From Lachnospiraceae bacterium (GTDB taxonomy: Bacteria > Bacillota > Clostridia > Lachnospirales > Lachnospiraceae), in contig JAHZAV010000022.1 in NCBI GenBank assembly GCA_019423745.1, positions 1 through 41,857 of the forward strand: a stretch of DNA of 41,857 nt, given 5' to 3'. The notes under the pieces are model-generated. The model worked only from the letters and a program-made list of their open reading frames with translations, had not been told where the DNA came from and did no database searches. Of the stretch, positions 40,014 through 41,857 are shown piece by piece. Each line of letters opens with the position of its first letter. The first letter of the stretch is position 1. Position numbers and translations under genes: made by a program.

Positions 40014-40676
40014 GTGATGAATTTATTTGTAAATGGGGAAGGATATCTGACGGGAGTCGGGTATGCGGCAGCAGTAATTGCAGGAGTTTTGCTTCTTGGT
40101 GTAGGAGTATGCTTTGCCGGAAAAGGGAAGCAAAAAAACAAACTTAGCGCAAAACAACTTGCCTTTTGCGGTATGGCAATGGCGCTTGCTTTTCTTGCTT
40201 CGTACATAAGGGTATTTCGGTTGCCATGGGGAGGAAGCGTTACTTTATGCAGTATGCTTTTTATTGTGTTGATAGCAAATTGGTACGGAATTAAGACAGG
40301 AATCTTTGTGGGTTGTGCCTATGGAATTTTGCAGTTCCTTCAAGAACCATATGTTCTGTCGTTTTTTCAGGTATGCTGTGACTACTGGTTTGCATTTGCC
40401 TCTATGGGGTTAGCTGGGATTTTTGCCCGTTCAAAAAACGGCCTTTTAAAAGGCTATATTGTAGCTGTCCTGGCCCGGGGAGCATTCCACTCTTTGGGGG
40501 GATATCTGTATTGGATGGATTACATGCCGGAAAGTTTTCCCCAGGCATTAAAGAGTTTGTATCCTATATTATATAATTACAGTTATATTTTAGCAGAGGC
40601 TATTATTACGATTATCATTATTTCGATACCTGCTGTATCGAAAAGTCTGAACCGGGTGAAACAATTGGCACAATGA
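40014..40676 (+). CDS. thiT: Thiamine transporter S-component ThiT
   Basis: 220 residues with six membrane helices. VFRLPWGGSVTLCSMLFIVL and the later QFLQEPYVLSFFQVCCDYWFAF are ThiT-type substrate-binding stretches. It needs the shared ECF ATPase module encoded elsewhere. GGAGG lies 8 nt before GTG 40014; ATG 40017 is the other choice. The 82 bp between the tRNA and this gene hold no TPP riboswitch, which is unusual for thiT. The stop overlaps the next start (ATGA). Confidence 0.9.
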   Translation: MMNLFVNGEGYLTGVGYAAAVIAGVLLLGVGVCFAGKGKQKNKLSAKQLAFCGMAMALAFLASYIRVFRLPWGGSVTLCSMLFIVLIANWYGIKTGIFVGCAYGILQFLQEPYVLSFFQVCCDYWFAFASMGLAGIFARSKNGLLKGYIVAVLARGAFHSLGGYLYWMDYMPESFPQALKSLYPILYNYSYILAEAIITIIIISIPAVSKSLNRVKQLAQ

Positions 40677-41788
40677 AAAGAAAAGAGAAGAAGAGGGGAA
40701 GATGGAAGCGGAGGATTCTTTTAATCTGTGTGCTGATCCTTCTGATCCCCACAGCGTATTATGGGATTGATTTTATTTACAGGGGCCAAACGGAACCGAA
40801 AGTGTCTGCACAGCAGACAAATACAGATGCGGCAGTTTATACTTTGGAAGAATTCAAGGATCGTCTGGAACCTTATAGGGGGCTGTATGAAGAGACGATC
40901 GTAAAGCATGAAGATGAAATAGACAGTGGTACTTATACCATTCCGGGATTGAAAGCGACTTTGACAGTGTGCGCAAATGCGGATAGGAAACCTACTGCCT
41001 GTGGTGGTATGACGCCGCAAGGGATTACTGTGTCAGATCGATATTTGTTTATTAGCGCTTATTGTCATACTAAGACACATAATTCTGTAATCTATGTTAT
41101 AGATAAAGAGACACACAAATTTGTGAAAGAGCTGGTTCTTCCTAATAAAGCGCATGTGGGCAGTCTGGCTTATGACTATGAGAATCAGAATTTGTGGGTG
41201 TGTGGCAGCAGAAATGGAGTTGCGCAAGTTAATGCGATTTCAGCGGAAGTGATAGAAAATTATAATTTTGCAGAGGAATACAGGCCGGTTCCGTTTCTTC
41301 ACGTAAATAATATTCTGGATATTCCAAGAAGTTCTTTTATGACATACTATCAGTCCTATTTGTATGTAGGGTATTATTCTACAAAAGGAAATGGAGTGAT
41401 TAAAAAATATGAACTTCAGGATGATGGAAATATTCAAAGTGTTAGGGTAGAATATGATGGAGAGCAAAGTCATCAGGGGGTAGCTGCTGAAGATGATTTG
41501 GAGATTTCCCGATATGCTCAGGGTATGACGTTTCTGGGAGATATGCTTTTCCTTTCCTATTCTATGGGGATTACTCCTTCCAGACTGGCGGCTTATCAGG
41601 TGTCCGATGGAATAAGAGATTATACAGACAAAATGGCATTACAGGATATTCATCTTCCATATATGCTGGAGCAGATTTGTATGGATAATGGAACGATGTA
41701 TCTGCTTTTTGAATCAGCGGCGTATGCGTACAGAGGTTTGCCGGGAATTTCAGTGGACCGGGTACTTAAGATTGATATACTTGAATAA
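40673..41788 (+). CDS. Membrane-anchored beta-propeller-like protein, unknown function
   Basis: 371 residues. A very basic N-terminus (KRKEKKRGRWKRR) leads into one membrane helix (about 15-34), so most of the protein lies outside. Short strands of propeller type recur: GITVSDRYLFISAYC, NSVIYVIDKETHKFVKEL, VGSLAYDYENQNLWVCGS, GMTFLGDMLFLSYSMG. This suggests a YncE-like propeller, but no named family is certain. It overlaps thiT by 4 bp, so the two are cotranslated; a role tied to thiamine or to its capture is possible but untested. Confidence 0.75.
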   Translation: MKRKEKKRGRWKRRILLICVLILLIPTAYYGIDFIYRGQTEPKVSAQQTNTDAAVYTLEEFKDRLEPYRGLYEETIVKHEDEIDSGTYTIPGLKATLTVCANADRKPTACGGMTPQGITVSDRYLFISAYCHTKTHNSVIYVIDKETHKFVKELVLPNKAHVGSLAYDYENQNLWVCGSRNGVAQVNAISAEVIENYNFAEEYRPVPFLHVNNILDIPRSSFMTYYQSYLYVGYYSTKGNGVIKKYELQDDGNIQSVRVEYDGEQSHQGVAAEDDLEISRYAQGMTFLGDMLFLSYSMGITPSRLAAYQVSDGIRDYTDKMALQDIHLPYMLEQICMDNGTMYLLFESAAYAYRGLPGISVDRVLKIDILE

Positions 41789-41806
41789 CATATAGACAGC
41801 GAAAGG

Positions 41807-41848
41807 GGGTGTCGCAAAATCATCAAATTAGATGATTGAGCGAGACCC
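41807..41848 (+). terminator. Long hairpin at the window end, probable terminator
   Basis: GGGTGTCGCAAAATCATC (41807-41824) pairs with 41831-41848 at 15 of 18 positions around AAATTA. The sequence after it is cut by the window end, so the T-run cannot be judged. Confidence 0.5.
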
Positions 41849-41857
41849 TCGCTCTGT

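Overview
The window reads as a low-GC Gram-positive chromosome, most likely a gut Lachnospiraceae (Clostridia). The grounds are a Tad pilus locus of the layout typical of that family (Flp1 pilin remnant, DUF5702, TadE-like, A24 peptidase, DUF6382), strong GGAGG ribosome sites, TTG/GTG starts, TTGACA/TATAAT promoters, and single-gene families common there (TSCPD protein, DUF1002, DUF6512, ThiT, BioY). The species cannot be named from the sequence alone.

Region 1 (1-3067) is accessory DNA. The tail of a coiled-coil protein is followed by a two-gene Septu-type anti-phage system (PtuA ATPase and PtuB HNH nuclease). The pair lies between two imperfect direct repeats of about 93 bp, each holding a terminator-like hairpin. 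The right end abuts a pilin gene that has lost its prepilin N-terminus, so the cassette appears to have landed in the tad locus. Region 2 (3054-7039) is the remaining 3' part of that locus: DUF5702 protein, TadE-like protein with a duplicated cysteine module, prepilin peptidase, second TadE-like protein and a DUF6382 protein without an FHA domain.

Region 3 (7112-14813) is a set of short units: rhomboid protease, soluble histidine kinase, HIT protein, ECF-like sigma factor, murG on the opposite strand, an anti-sigma-like membrane protein, a small exported protein followed by a long wobble-paired RNA hairpin, a TSCPD protein, MTA/SAH nucleosidase and an uncharacterised membrane protein. Region 4 (14847-21869) holds pgi and then a compact run (amino-acid decarboxylase, guanylate-kinase-like protein, DNA polymerase III delta', RicT, tRNA methyltransferase TrmN6, RsmI) that matches the Bacillus yaaO-tmk-holB-yaaT-yabB-yabC order, with a guanylate-kinase-like gene in the tmk position.

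Region 5 (22026-30418) carries a stand-alone MsmX/UgpC-type ATPase, a 52-residue membrane peptide with a PucR/CdaR regulator, an aconitase-family hydratase with its own promoter, a sigma factor with a membrane beta-propeller protein, and bioY (minus strand) with a BirA-like operator over its promoter.

Region 6 (30516-31280) is the most unusual stretch: about 730 nt with a consensus promoter, many local perfect hairpins, no credible ORF and a strong terminator. I read it as a large structured non-coding RNA of unassigned family. It is followed by a 942-residue TPR/acidic/P-loop protein, glgB, trmB, a 45-codon basic ORF, a CxxC thioredoxin, an exported DUF1002 protein, a DUF6512 membrane protein (minus), tRNA-Lys(CTT), thiT and a membrane-anchored beta-propeller-like protein. 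The window ends in a long hairpin. No CRISPR array, rRNA or intact transposase was seen.
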